A program made the position numbers and the translations under genes. From an uncultured Flavobacteriales bacterium (GTDB lineage Bacteria; Bacteroidota; Bacteroidia; Flavobacteriales_D; Sanyastnellaceae), in contig CALKHD010000079.1 of assembly GCA_938092195.1 (NCBI GenBank), positions 1 through 14,781 on the forward strand: a stretch of 14,781 nt of DNA, written 5' to 3'. The notes beneath the pieces were generated by a model that was not told where the DNA came from, did no database searches, and worked only from the letters and a program-made list of their open reading frames with translations. Shown here piece after piece: positions 5,605 through 13,217 of this stretch. Each line of letters begins with the position of its first letter. The stretch's first letter is position 1.

Positions 5605-7794
5605 TCTCACCAGCTGGAGTGGGCCGGCGAAGCGAACGTCGTCGCTGCGAATGAAGATGTAGTAGTAGGTGCCTTCTGAAAGGCCATCTCCTTCCCAAGT
5701 GGAATCGTAGCTCTGATCAAAGTAGACTTCGTTGCCCCAGCGGTTGAAAATCTGAATGCTGCTTCCCGGATAGCCTTCGATTCCTTCGATCACAAAGCGG
5801 TCATTTTCGCCATCGTTGTTGGGCGTAAAGATGTTGGGGATGATGGTTTCGCAGGCTTCTGAAATCACATCCACTTCAATGCTTGAACCGCATTCGTCTG
5901 TGATCACCACCGTGGTGGTGGTATTTCCGCCGCCCACATACATGCTTCCTGTGCCATTGGTGAACACCACCGAAGAGTCCGTTTGCGCATTCAAAGGGGT
6001 TCCGTTGAGTCCTGTGAATGTGTACAAGAACGTTCCCCCTTCCACACCAAGAACACCCTGTTGGTAGAGGCAGAACGTCACGTCGGAACTCACGATGGGC
6101 TCGTAGGTGGGCACCAGCACAGTCCAGTTGGCTTCGTCGGTCTGGCCACAAGCATCTTCTGCGTTGACGGTGAACGTGGAGTTGGTGCTTGGGCTCACAG
6201 ATGCGCTTCCTCCATTGGAATTGTCCAAGTCTGGTGAGGCGGTCCAGTCCCAGGAAACCGTTCCACTTCCAGAAATGACTTCGGTTCCCAATTGCACCGG
6301 GTCCCCAGGGCAATAGGGCTCATTTTCTTGAACGATGGCCACTTCCAGCGGTGTGGGGTTCACCAAGTCCACTGGAAGGACCAAAGAATCGCCACAGACA
6401 TCCGTGACGGTCAAAAAGATGGTGGTGGGTTCCAGGTCTTCATAGTCGATACTCGCCGTGGTATCTCCTGTGGTCCAGCCGTATGTGAACGGGGCATAAC
6501 CTTGGGTGACCAAGGCCGAAATTTCAACCGGAGGACACAAGGCCACTTCTTCGGGAACTTGCACCAAAATGGGATCGGGGTCTTGAATCACCAATGTGGC
6601 AGAAGCCAGCGTGGAGTCACCGCAAAGGTTGACGTAGAGGTACTCCAAGGTCACAGTTTCAGGGCCTTCCAAAAGGTTGTCATCCACCACATCCAAGTAA
6701 ACCAGTTGCTCACTGACCCCGGCTTCCATGATGATGGCAGTGTCAATGGGGGCAAAGTCAACCCCGGATTCAGCGCTGCCGTATATGGTGAGCTCCAACG
6801 TGTCGGTGACATTGGCCACAGGCCGGATGACGGTGAACGCGGCTTCGTTGCATCCTTCAACCACAACGGTGTCCCCCAAAAAGACAGGCGCTCCCCCGAT
6901 GCTGGCGGAGGCTTCGATGTTGGCGCCGTTGGAGGCGAAACTGCCACCTTCCAGAAAAACAGCGCTGTCCCAAGCGGTATCTCCAGCATCGGCGATGGCG
7001 ATTTTGATGTGGTAAGTTTGACCGCATTGCACTTGGGCAGCGGCAGTCAGCACCACAGTGAATCCGTCTAGCTGGACTGACGTGGGGTCGTTGTTGTTGT
7101 CATTGTCGATGTAGTAGGCGGTATTCAAATTCCACTGTGCCGAGACCTGATTGCAGTTTGTTGCATTGCCGCTGAACCCAGCCGTTCCGTTGTTCACGGT
7201 GTTGATGGTCACAGGAATGGTTTCGTCCGCCAGGATGGGGTTGGGAATCACCGCCAAATTGATCGCGTTTTGGGAGTAGGGCCCCGTGATTCCTGGTCCA
7301 GATAGGAAAAAGCCAAAGGCGTCATTGACGGTTCCGCAGACGTATTCATTGTACTCCTCTGAACCGAAGATGTAGTTGAAAATCAAAGAGTCTCCTGTGG
7401 GAACGAAGTCAAATTCAAGGATGGCTGCATCGTTGGTGTTGAAGGTGCTCAATGCGGTCAAGTCTGGGTCTCCCGCACCGTTATTTCCGCCTCCTAAACC
7501 CGCGCCGCCGGCATCATTGGGGCCGATGGCCACATCGATGTTGCCCGTGGCCAGCATCACTCCGTCAGGAATGGCGATGTTGGTGTTCTCGGCATCAAAA
7601 CTCCCGATTTGGTCCAAGTCGCCGCTGAATGTGATGTTGCTGACCTCAACGCCCTCGCCCAGGAGGTAATCGACCAGGGCTTCTTCTGCGGTGATTGAAT
7701 TGTCGGTCACCAGTTGAGCTGCAGCCGGAGCAGCCAAAAGCAGCAGGGACAGACAGACAACGGCACCAGAGGGGCGGTTAAAAATCAATTTCAT
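5593..7794 (-). CDS. Secreted adhesin-like protein: choice-of-anchor L domain, Ig/PKD-like repeats, type IX (CHU_C) sorting domain
   Basis: 733 residues. A signal peptide spans residues 1-26 (hydrophobic LSLLLLAAPAAA, then Gln), which also fixes the ATG start. Residues about 30-290 match the choice-of-anchor L domain: the QIGSFD region, SLIFNYIFGSEEYNE, and VNDAFGFFLSGPGI. A Calx-beta-like segment follows around 305-410 (GVDFAPID, LLEGPETVTLEY). Two or three Ig/PKD-like beta-sandwich units with paired cysteines run from about 415 to 645. The last 85 residues are the gliding-motility-associated C-terminal domain: IFTPNNDGENDRF, IQIFNRWGNEVY, WEGDG and GTYYYIF. In Bacteroidota that domain directs type IX secretion (type B) and cell-surface attachment. 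The product is therefore expected on the outer surface or released, as an adhesin or structural protein with no visible catalytic domain. It has a divergent promoter region shared with the ABC ATPase gene. Its ligand is unknown. Confidence 0.92.
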   Translation of the reverse strand: MKLIFNRPSGAVVCLSLLLLAAPAAAQLVTDNSITAEEALVDYLLGEGVEVSNITFSGDLDQIGSFDAENTNIAIPDGVMLATGNIDVAIGPNDAGGAGLGGGNNGAGDPDLTALSTFNTNDAAILEFDFVPTGDSLIFNYIFGSEEYNEYVCGTVNDAFGFFLSGPGITGPYSQNAINLAVIPNPILADETIPVTINTVNNGTAGFSGNATNCNQVSAQWNLNTAYYIDNDNNNDPTSVQLDGFTVVLTAAAQVQCGQTYHIKIAIADAGDTAWDSAVFLEGGSFASNGANIEASASIGGAPVFLGDTVVVEGCNEAAFTVIRPVANVTDTLELTIYGSAESGVDFAPIDTAIIMEAGVSEQLVYLDVVDDNLLEGPETVTLEYLYVNLCGDSTLASATLVIQDPDPILVQVPEEVALCPPVEISALVTQGYAPFTYGWTTGDTTASIDYEDLEPTTIFLTVTDVCGDSLVLPVDLVNPTPLEVAIVQENEPYCPGDPVQLGTEVISGSGTVSWDWTASPDLDNSNGGSASVSPSTNSTFTVNAEDACGQTDEANWTVLVPTYEPIVSSDVTFCLYQQGVLGVEGGTFLYTFTGLNGTPLNAQTDSSVVFTNGTGSMYVGGGNTTTTVVITDECGSSIEVDVISEACETIIPNIFTPNNDGENDRFVIEGIEGYPGSSIQIFNRWGNEVYFDQSYDSTWEGDGLSEGTYYYIFIRSDDVRFAGPLQLVRQRF

Positions 7795-7810
7795 GGCCTT
7801 GATTGAGTTT

Positions 7811-7818
7811 GAAAATTA
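7811..7818 (-). promoter_or_regulatory. Possible -7 box for the adhesin-like gene
   Basis: The minus strand reads TAATTTTC, one mismatch from TAnnTTTG, 16 bases before the ATG at 7794. It sits in the 61-base divergent gap shared with the ABC ATPase gene. A TTG occurs 13 bases upstream of the box, shorter than the usual spacing. Confidence 0.33.
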
Positions 7819-7842
7819 GGACAACCGCCGTCAACCCGAGGA

Positions 7843-7850
7843 TTAACTTG
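7843..7850 (+). promoter_or_regulatory. Possible -7 box for the ABC ATPase gene
   Basis: TTAACTTG lies five bases before the ATG at 7856. It resembles the -7 consensus with two mismatches, or with one base missing. It is placed like the boxes before gpmI and asnS, which is the main reason for listing it. Confidence 0.22.
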
Positions 7851-7855
7851 CGCCC

Positions 7856-8554
7856 ATGGCAGCGTTGATTGCAGTTCGTGACGTTTGGAAGACCTACACA
7901 GTGGGAGAGCAACTGGTCCACGCCCTTCGTGGTTTGACGGTGAACATTGACCAAGGAGAATACACAGCATTGATGGGGCCTTCTGGTTCTGGTAAATCAA
8001 CGCTGATGAACATGTTGGGTTGCTTGGACACCCCAACATCCGGAGAATACTTGCTGGCTGGAGAGAACGTGGGTTCTCTGGACGACAATGCCTTGGCAGA
8101 CATCCGCAACCGCCGAATTGGTTTCGTTTTTCAGACGTTCAACTTGATGCCCCGGTACACCGCACTCGAAAATGTGGCCCTGCCATTGGTCTATGCCGGA
8201 GAAGCCAAAGCCGCGAGAGAAGCCAGGGCCAAGGAAGTATTGGAACAAGTGGGTTTGGGTGACCGAATGGATCACCGCCCCAATGAACTCTCCGGCGGTC
8301 AGCGCCAGAGGGTGGCTGTGGCACGGGCCTTGGTCAACCGGCCCGATTTGCTTCTGGCAGACGAGCCTACGGGCAACTTGGACACCAAGACTTCATTGGA
8401 AATCATGGCCTTGTTCGAAGAGATTCATCAGGCTGGAAACACGGTGGTTCTGGTGACCCATGAGGAAGACATCGCGGCATACGCACACCGGGTTGTGCGC
8501 CTCCGAGACGGCGTGGTTCACGCAGACGAATTGAAAGCGCCGAAACAGGGCTGA
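7856..8554 (+). CDS. ABC transporter ATP-binding protein, MacB/LolD-like
   Basis: A complete ATPase subunit of 232 residues. Motifs in order: Walker A GPSGSGKST (41-49), Q-loop VFQTFNL with Gln93, signature LSGGQ (145-149), Walker B LLLADE (165-170) followed by the D-loop GNLD, and switch His202 in VTHE. The NLMPRYTALENVALPL segment is typical of the MacB/LolD/FtsE branch, which partners with FtsX/MacB-type permeases to move lipoproteins, peptides or drugs across or out of the inner membrane by mechanical coupling. No permease gene is next to it, so its partner must be encoded elsewhere and the substrate cannot be assigned. The ATG start fits the family N-terminus. It is followed 20 bases later by asnS on the same strand, an unrelated function. 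Confidence 0.93.
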   Translation: MAALIAVRDVWKTYTVGEQLVHALRGLTVNIDQGEYTALMGPSGSGKSTLMNMLGCLDTPTSGEYLLAGENVGSLDDNALADIRNRRIGFVFQTFNLMPRYTALENVALPLVYAGEAKAAREARAKEVLEQVGLGDRMDHRPNELSGGQRQRVAVARALVNRPDLLLADEPTGNLDTKTSLEIMALFEEIHQAGNTVVLVTHEEDIAAYAHRVVRLRDGVVHADELKAPKQG

Positions 8555-8561
8555 ATCGCCG

Positions 8562-8569
8562 CATCTTTG
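8562..8569 (+). promoter_or_regulatory. Probable -7 box for asnS
   Basis: CATCTTTG differs from TAnnTTTG only at the first base. It ends five bases before the GTG start codon of asnS, so a transcript from it would have almost no leader. It lies in the 20-base gap after the ABC ATPase gene, so asnS may be transcribed independently of it. Confidence 0.4.
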
Positions 8570-8574
8570 CCAGC

Positions 8575-10005
8575 GTGAAGCGAAATGCCATTTCTACGTT
8601 GCTCGGCACCGACTTGGTCGGTGAAACCGTAACGGTGTGCGGTTGGGTGCGCACCTTCCGCAACGACCAGTTTTTGTCCATCAACGATGGATCTTCATTG
8701 TCAAACCTGCAGCTTGTGATCGATCGTGAATCGACCGATGAAGGGGTGCGAAAGAGGTTGACAACGGGCGCTGCAGTTTGCGCTGTGGGCCAATTGGTGG
8801 AGAGTCAAGGAAAGGGGCAGGCCACAGAATTGGAGGTGGCTGAACTGAACGTTTTAGGGGATGCAGACCCAGAAGTCTACCCCATTCAGATGAAGCGCCA
8901 CACCATGGAGTTTCTCAGGGAGAAGGCGCATTTGAGGTTCCGCACCAGCACCTTCAATGCAGTGTTCCGGTTGCGTCACGGATTGCAATACGCGATCCAC
9001 GAATACTTCGAGAAGAACGGATTCTACATGTTGCATACCCCCATTGTCACTGGCAGCGATGCTGAAGGCGCGGGAGAGATGTTTCAAGTGACCACACTGG
9101 ACTTGGGCAATGTGCCCAAAACCGAGGAGGGTGAGGTGGACCACAGCGAGGACTTTTTTGCCAAGCCAGCCAACCTCACTGTCAGCGGGCAATTGGAGGC
9201 TGAGTTGGGGGCCATGGCCCTCGGCAAGGTGTACACTTTTGGTCCCACTTTCCGGGCTGAAAACAGCAACACTTCACGCCACTTGGCGGAATTCTGGATG
9301 ATCGAGCCCGAGGTCGCATTCAACGATTTGGTCGACAACATGGACTTGGCCGAGGACTGCCTTCGCTTTGTTTTGACCCGGGTCTTGGAGCAATATCCTG
9401 CAGAGCTGGAGTTTTTGGCCAAACGCGAAGCCGATGCCGAAAAGCAGCTTCCGGCTGACCAGCGCAATGAAATGGGGCTCATCGAGCGCCTTCGGTTTGT
9501 GACCGAAACCCCGTTCATCCGGCTCACCTACACCGAGGCCATCGACTTGCTGCGCAATTCAAAGCCATTCAAGAAAAAGAAGTTCAAGTATCCGGTGGAG
9601 TGGGGTGTGGACCTCCAAAGCGAGCACGAACGCTGGTTGGTCGAAAAGCACTTCAAACAGCCGGTGATCCTCACCGATTACCCAGCCCAAATCAAGGCCT
9701 TCTACATGCGGTCCAACGACGATGGCAAGACAGTTGCCGCCATGGATGTATTGGTGCCCGGCATTGGCGAATTGGTGGGGGGCAGCCAGCGTGAAGAGCG
9801 TTTGGAGATGCTGCAAAAAAAGTGCGCGGAATTTGACATTCCCGAAGAGCATGTTTGGTGGTACCTCGATACCCGAAGGTTCGGAACGGCTCCACATGCC
9901 GGATTTGGAATGGGCTTCGAGCGGCTTGTCATGTTCGCCACAGGGATGACCAACATCCGCGATGTGATCCCATTTCCAAGGACGCCACAAAACGCAGAAT
10001 TCTGA
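8575..10005 (+). CDS. asnS: Asparagine--tRNA ligase
   Basis: 476 residues, a normal length for the bacterial enzyme. It activates asparagine with ATP and charges tRNA-Asn in the cytoplasm. The N-terminal OB-fold anticodon-binding domain spans about residues 15-100 (VTVCGWVRTFR, FLSINDGSS). The class II catalytic core follows. Motif 1 lies near 140-160 (EYFEKNGFYMLHTPIV), motif 2 near 222-246 (FGPTFRAENSNTSRHLAEFW) and motif 3 at 443-452 (GFGMGFERLV). The segment SDAEGAGEMF is typical of AsnRS and separates it from AspRS. The start is GTG; no ATG is available in frame nearby, and the family N-terminus (KRNAISTLLG) begins right there. rpoN follows after 35 bases on the same strand. I believe asnS-rpoN adjacency recurs in Bacteroidota, but could not check this. 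Confidence 0.97.
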   Translation: MKRNAISTLLGTDLVGETVTVCGWVRTFRNDQFLSINDGSSLSNLQLVIDRESTDEGVRKRLTTGAAVCAVGQLVESQGKGQATELEVAELNVLGDADPEVYPIQMKRHTMEFLREKAHLRFRTSTFNAVFRLRHGLQYAIHEYFEKNGFYMLHTPIVTGSDAEGAGEMFQVTTLDLGNVPKTEEGEVDHSEDFFAKPANLTVSGQLEAELGAMALGKVYTFGPTFRAENSNTSRHLAEFWMIEPEVAFNDLVDNMDLAEDCLRFVLTRVLEQYPAELEFLAKREADAEKQLPADQRNEMGLIERLRFVTETPFIRLTYTEAIDLLRNSKPFKKKKFKYPVEWGVDLQSEHERWLVEKHFKQPVILTDYPAQIKAFYMRSNDDGKTVAAMDVLVPGIGELVGGSQREERLEMLQKKCAEFDIPEEHVWWYLDTRRFGTAPHAGFGMGFERLVMFATGMTNIRDVIPFPRTPQNAEF

Positions 10006-10029
10006 AGACGATGCGGCCGATTGCCGCGT

Positions 10030-10037
10030 TATCTTAA
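10030..10037 (+). promoter_or_regulatory. Weak -7-like box before rpoN
   Basis: TATCTTAA matches the first six positions of TAnnTTTG and ends three bases before the rpoN ATG. It has two mismatches at the 3' end. It is listed mainly because other genes in the window have a box in the same place. Confidence 0.2.
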
Positions 10038-10040
10038 AGC

Positions 10041-11489
10041 ATGCTCAAGCAAAGCCTTCAACAGAAACTTCAGCAGAAGCTGAGTCCTCAGCAGATTCAG
10101 CTGATGAAGCTGTTGCAGGTGCCTACTTTGGAGCTCGAGGCCAGAATCAAAGAGGAACTTCAAGCCAACCCAGCCTTGGAAGAGGGCAGGGATGAGGAGG
10201 AGGAGTTCGACAAGGCAGATGGCCTGGACGATGACCGTGGAGAGACCCGAGATGACTTTGATTTTGATGCCTATCTCGACGACCCGACGCCCAACTACCG
10301 TTACGCCGTCAACAATCACAGGGAGGAGGAAGACCGGGATTTGCCTTTTGGTGCAGGAGAGACCTTTGCGGAGCGTTTGACCGCCCAAATGGGACTCAGG
10401 CCCGTGACAGACCGTCAACGGCTGCTGGCCACGTTCTTGATTGGCAACCTCGATGAAGCTGGCTATTTGAGGCGGGACTTGTATTCCATCACCTCGGACT
10501 TGGCCTTTGGTCAAGGCATTGAGGTGGAAGAGGAAGAGCTTGAAAAAGTGTTGGACGTCGTCCATCAGCTGGACCCCGCAGGAGTGGGAGCACGAGATTT
10601 ACAGGAATGCTTGCTGCTCCAAATTGAAAGGCGGCTTGGGGTGTCCAGCGACGATGCTGCGTTGCTTTTGGCCAAGCGGATTCTAGAGGAGCAGTTCGAG
10701 GCCTTCACCAAGAAGCATTACGACAAGCTGATTTCCCGGTTCGACATCGACGAAGACGCGTTGCGCGAGGCGATATCCGAGATCACCAGGCTGAATCCCA
10801 AACCTGGAAACTCAGGATCGGATGCTTCTCGGCCAATTCAGGCAGTCGTCCCAGATTTTCATGTCTCCGCAGAAGGCGATGAGTTGAGGTTGAGCATCAA
10901 CGGGCGAAATGCGCCAGAGTTAAAGGTCTCCCATGAGTACCGCGAGATGATGGCCGGATATGCCGCTGCCAAAAAGCACGACAGGGCGCAACAAGAGGCC
11001 ATCACCTTTGTAAAACGAAAGGTGGATGCGGCCAAGTGGTTCATCGATGCCATCAATCAAAGGCGAAACACCCTCAGGGTGACCATGGAAGCCATCATGG
11101 AATTGCAAGAGGCCTATTTCCTTTCAGGAGATGAAACCGACTTGAAGCCCATGATCCTCAAGGACATTGCCGAGCGCATTGGCATGGACATCAGCACAGT
11201 GTCGCGTGTGGCCAATTCCAAATACGTTCAAACCCCCTACGGCACTTTCCTTCTCAAGACGTTGTTCAGTGAATCCTTGGCCACCGAAAGTGGAGAGGAG
11301 GTCTCAACGCGGGAGGTGAAGAAAATCTTGGATGACGCCGTCTCTGAGGAGGACAAGCGAAAGCCGCTCAGCGATGAAAAGCTCATGAATGTGCTTCAGG
11401 AGAAGGGCTACAAAATCGCCCGTCGAACTGTGGCAAAATACCGCGAGCAATTGGGGATTCCTGTGGCGCGGTTGCGCAAAGAATTGTGA
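10041..11489 (+). CDS. rpoN: RNA polymerase sigma-54 factor
   Basis: 482 residues, complete. Sigma-54 directs RNA polymerase to -24/-12 promoters that open only with an AAA+ enhancer-binding activator. Region I at the N-terminus is glutamine- and leucine-rich (LQQKLQQKLSPQQIQLMKLL) and contacts the activator. Residues about 48-100 form a strongly acidic linker (region II). The core-binding domain follows (GNLDEAGYL, LDPAGVGARDLQECLLLQ). The DNA-binding helix-turn-helix lies near 375-400 (MDISTVSRVANSKYVQTPYG). The diagnostic RpoN box is at 460-469 (ARRTVAKYRE), 13 residues before the end. ATG 10041 gives the standard N-terminus. Its stop overlaps the start of the PAP2-like gene. No enhancer-binding protein is encoded in this window. 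Confidence 0.98.
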   Translation: MLKQSLQQKLQQKLSPQQIQLMKLLQVPTLELEARIKEELQANPALEEGRDEEEEFDKADGLDDDRGETRDDFDFDAYLDDPTPNYRYAVNNHREEEDRDLPFGAGETFAERLTAQMGLRPVTDRQRLLATFLIGNLDEAGYLRRDLYSITSDLAFGQGIEVEEEELEKVLDVVHQLDPAGVGARDLQECLLLQIERRLGVSSDDAALLLAKRILEEQFEAFTKKHYDKLISRFDIDEDALREAISEITRLNPKPGNSGSDASRPIQAVVPDFHVSAEGDELRLSINGRNAPELKVSHEYREMMAGYAAAKKHDRAQQEAITFVKRKVDAAKWFIDAINQRRNTLRVTMEAIMELQEAYFLSGDETDLKPMILKDIAERIGMDISTVSRVANSKYVQTPYGTFLLKTLFSESLATESGEEVSTREVKKILDDAVSEEDKRKPLSDEKLMNVLQEKGYKIARRTVAKYREQLGIPVARLRKEL

Positions 11490-12103
11490 TGCGAGCCCTG
11501 GCCCTTCTGGTTTCTTATGTGCTCCATCCACTTTGGACCCCTGTTCTTTTGTTGGGATTGCTGTGGGTGTTGGACCCTTGGCTTCGTTTGCAGCCTGGCG
11601 TCATGATTTACGTGGCGACCGTTTTGCTCATCAATGCCTTAGCACCGGCCGTATCCATCTTCATGCTTCACCGCAGGGGCGTTCTTTCGGACCTCGAGGT
11701 TTCGGAGCGAAAAGAAAGGAAATGGCCTTTTTTGATCGTTCTGTTTTACCAGGTGCTGGGCTATTACGCTCTCACCCGTCCCGGTGTCTACTTGCCCTCG
11801 GAAGTATTGGGTTTGGTCGTGGGGATGATGGCGGCGCTGGTGGTGGCCATTTTCGTGAACCGGCACTTTAAAATGAGCATACATCTGCTGGCCAATGGAG
11901 GAGCTTTTGGGGCAGTGTGGTCTTTCAATCAACTGCACGGGCTCGGCCTCGAAGCGTGGTTGCCACTGGGATTCTTGTTGGCTGGCGTCGTCGGGTGGTC
12001 CCGAATGAGGTTGGGGGTCCATACCCCAAAAGAGCTGGCCTTGGGCTTTTTGGTGGGCCATGCTTTGATGCGCGCCGTGGTCGAATGGGGCTGGATGGGC
12101 TGA
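11489..12103 (+). CDS. Small integral membrane PAP2-superfamily-like protein
   Basis: 204 residues from ATG 11489; a GTG one codon earlier is also possible. The ATG shares its A with the rpoN stop (TGATG), so translation is probably coupled. The protein is mostly hydrophobic, with about five or six membrane helices (near 5-28, 38-60, 80-95, 105-123, 155-170 and 185-200). It carries a reduced PAP2 phosphatase signature: a basic stretch SERKERKWP near 72-80, MSIH with Ser130 and His132, and SRMRLGVHTPKE with Arg172 and His178 at the spacing seen in PAP2 enzymes, followed by Gly186. The canonical RP pair and PSGH are not intact, so activity is uncertain. Family members dephosphorylate lipid phosphates such as undecaprenyl pyrophosphate or phosphatidic acid. 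The link to sigma-54 is by position only. Confidence 0.8.
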   Translation: MRALALLVSYVLHPLWTPVLLLGLLWVLDPWLRLQPGVMIYVATVLLINALAPAVSIFMLHRRGVLSDLEVSERKERKWPFLIVLFYQVLGYYALTRPGVYLPSEVLGLVVGMMAALVVAIFVNRHFKMSIHLLANGGAFGAVWSFNQLHGLGLEAWLPLGFLLAGVVGWSRMRLGVHTPKELALGFLVGHALMRAVVEWGWMG

Positions 12104-12109
12104 CTGCCG

Positions 12110-13141
12110 TCAGGACTGACTGAGTCGTTGTTGCCAATGCCAAGCGTCGGCCAGGCACGTTTTCAATGAACGTTTGGTGGCCCAGCCCAGCTTTTCTTTC
12201 GCTTTGATGGGATTCGCATAAATGGCCGTGACATCGCCAGCGCGGCGGTCTCCCATTTGATGGGGAACCTTTTCTCCCGTGGCCTCTTCAAAACTGGCGA
12301 TGACTTCCTTCACGCTGGACCCTTCACCAGTGCCCAAGTTGAATGTGTCCAACTCCCCTTTGGCTCCTTCGAGCCAGTTCAAGGCCGCGACATGTGCCTC
12401 CGCTAAATCGCAAACGTGCAAATAGTCCCGGACGCAGGTGCCGTCAGCCGTTGGGTAATCTTCTCCAAAAACAGTCAGTGGTCCCCGGTGACCTGCAACA
12501 GCTTGGGTTAAGAAAGGAACGAGGTTGGCCGGAGGGCCGAGTGGCAATTCACCAATTTCCGCACTGGGGTGGGCGCCGATCGGATTGAAATAGCGCAGAA
12601 TGGCGACGCCCAATTGACCCTTGGCCGCGGCATGAGCATTCCAAAGGAGTTGCTCGCAAGCTTGCTTGGTATAGCCGTATGGCGATTCCGCTGGCAGGAT
12701 GGGAGAGGTCTCAGAGACTGGCAATTGAGAAGCTTCACCATAGACCGTGCAGGACGAGCTGAATACCAAATGGGGGACGTGATGCTCCCTGAGCATGGCC
12801 ACAAACCGGGCTGTGCCTCCAATGTTGTTGTCGAAATATTTTTCGGGATGCTCCACACTTTCACCCACAGCTTTGTCAGCGGCAAAATGAATGGCACCCG
12901 CCACAGGCTGGCTAAATACAGGGGCCATGGCTTCTGAATTGCCACAGTCCGCGCGGTGCCATTCCACAGGAGCGCCAATGATTCGCTCCATGCCAGCCAC
13001 CACGTCTTCGCGGCTGTTTCGAAGGTCATCGACAACCACGGGGTGGAATCCGGCCTCATAGAGTGCGACGGTGGTGTGCGACCCGATAAAGCCTGCTCCC
13101 CCAGTGACGAGGATGCGTGGTCGGTCGTTGGATTGGGCCAT
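12110..13141 (-). CDS. galE: UDP-glucose 4-epimerase
   Basis: 343 residues, close to the typical 338. It interconverts UDP-glucose and UDP-galactose with bound NAD, supplying galactose for polysaccharides or feeding the Leloir pathway. The extended short-chain dehydrogenase fold is clear: GGAGFIGSH at 14-22 binds NAD and HFAADKAVGES at 85-95 follows. The catalytic set is SSSCTVYG (128-135) with Tyr155 and Lys159 in YGYTK. Then RYFNPIGAHPS and the substrate-side segment GTCVRDYLHVCDLA are both family signatures. The ATG start fits the family N-terminus after a few extra residues (MAQSNDRPR). It ends only six bases from the convergent PAP2-like gene. Related epimerases acting on other UDP-sugars are possible, but the length and motifs favour GalE. 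Confidence 0.95.
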   Translation of the reverse strand: MAQSNDRPRILVTGGAGFIGSHTTVALYEAGFHPVVVDDLRNSREDVVAGMERIIGAPVEWHRADCGNSEAMAPVFSQPVAGAIHFAADKAVGESVEHPEKYFDNNIGGTARFVAMLREHHVPHLVFSSSCTVYGEASQLPVSETSPILPAESPYGYTKQACEQLLWNAHAAAKGQLGVAILRYFNPIGAHPSAEIGELPLGPPANLVPFLTQAVAGHRGPLTVFGEDYPTADGTCVRDYLHVCDLAEAHVAALNWLEGAKGELDTFNLGTGEGSSVKEVIASFEEATGEKVPHQMGDRRAGDVTAIYANPIKAKEKLGWATKRSLKTCLADAWHWQQRLSQS

Positions 13142-13217
13142 GTGTAAATATCGGTAACCTTCTTGGTTTAATCCCCGTATCTCAGAGGTCGGAGAGCCCT
13201 TTTCGACAATACTCAGA

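Noticed and set aside
6292..7071. Open frame of 259 codons on the plus strand inside the adhesin-like gene
   Set aside because: The opposite strand encodes clear conserved domains over the same bases, and the product of this frame shows no motif or signal peptide.
8319..8334. Sigma-54-like -24/-12 sequence (TGGCACG, four bases, TTGG) in the ABC ATPase gene
   Set aside because: It lies in the conserved coding region after the LSGGQ signature, the TTGC half has a mismatch, and the next gene start is about 240 bases away. A chance match is more likely than a promoter.
12100..12113. Small hairpin (CTGAC/GTCAG) across the convergent ends of the PAP2-like gene and galE
   Set aside because: A 5-bp stem with no T-tract on either side is too weak to call a terminator.
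13142..13217. Promoter search in the divergent galE-HPt gap
   Set aside because: TATTTACA (minus) and TATCTCAG (plus) share only part of the -7 consensus. Neither is strong enough to list as a feature.
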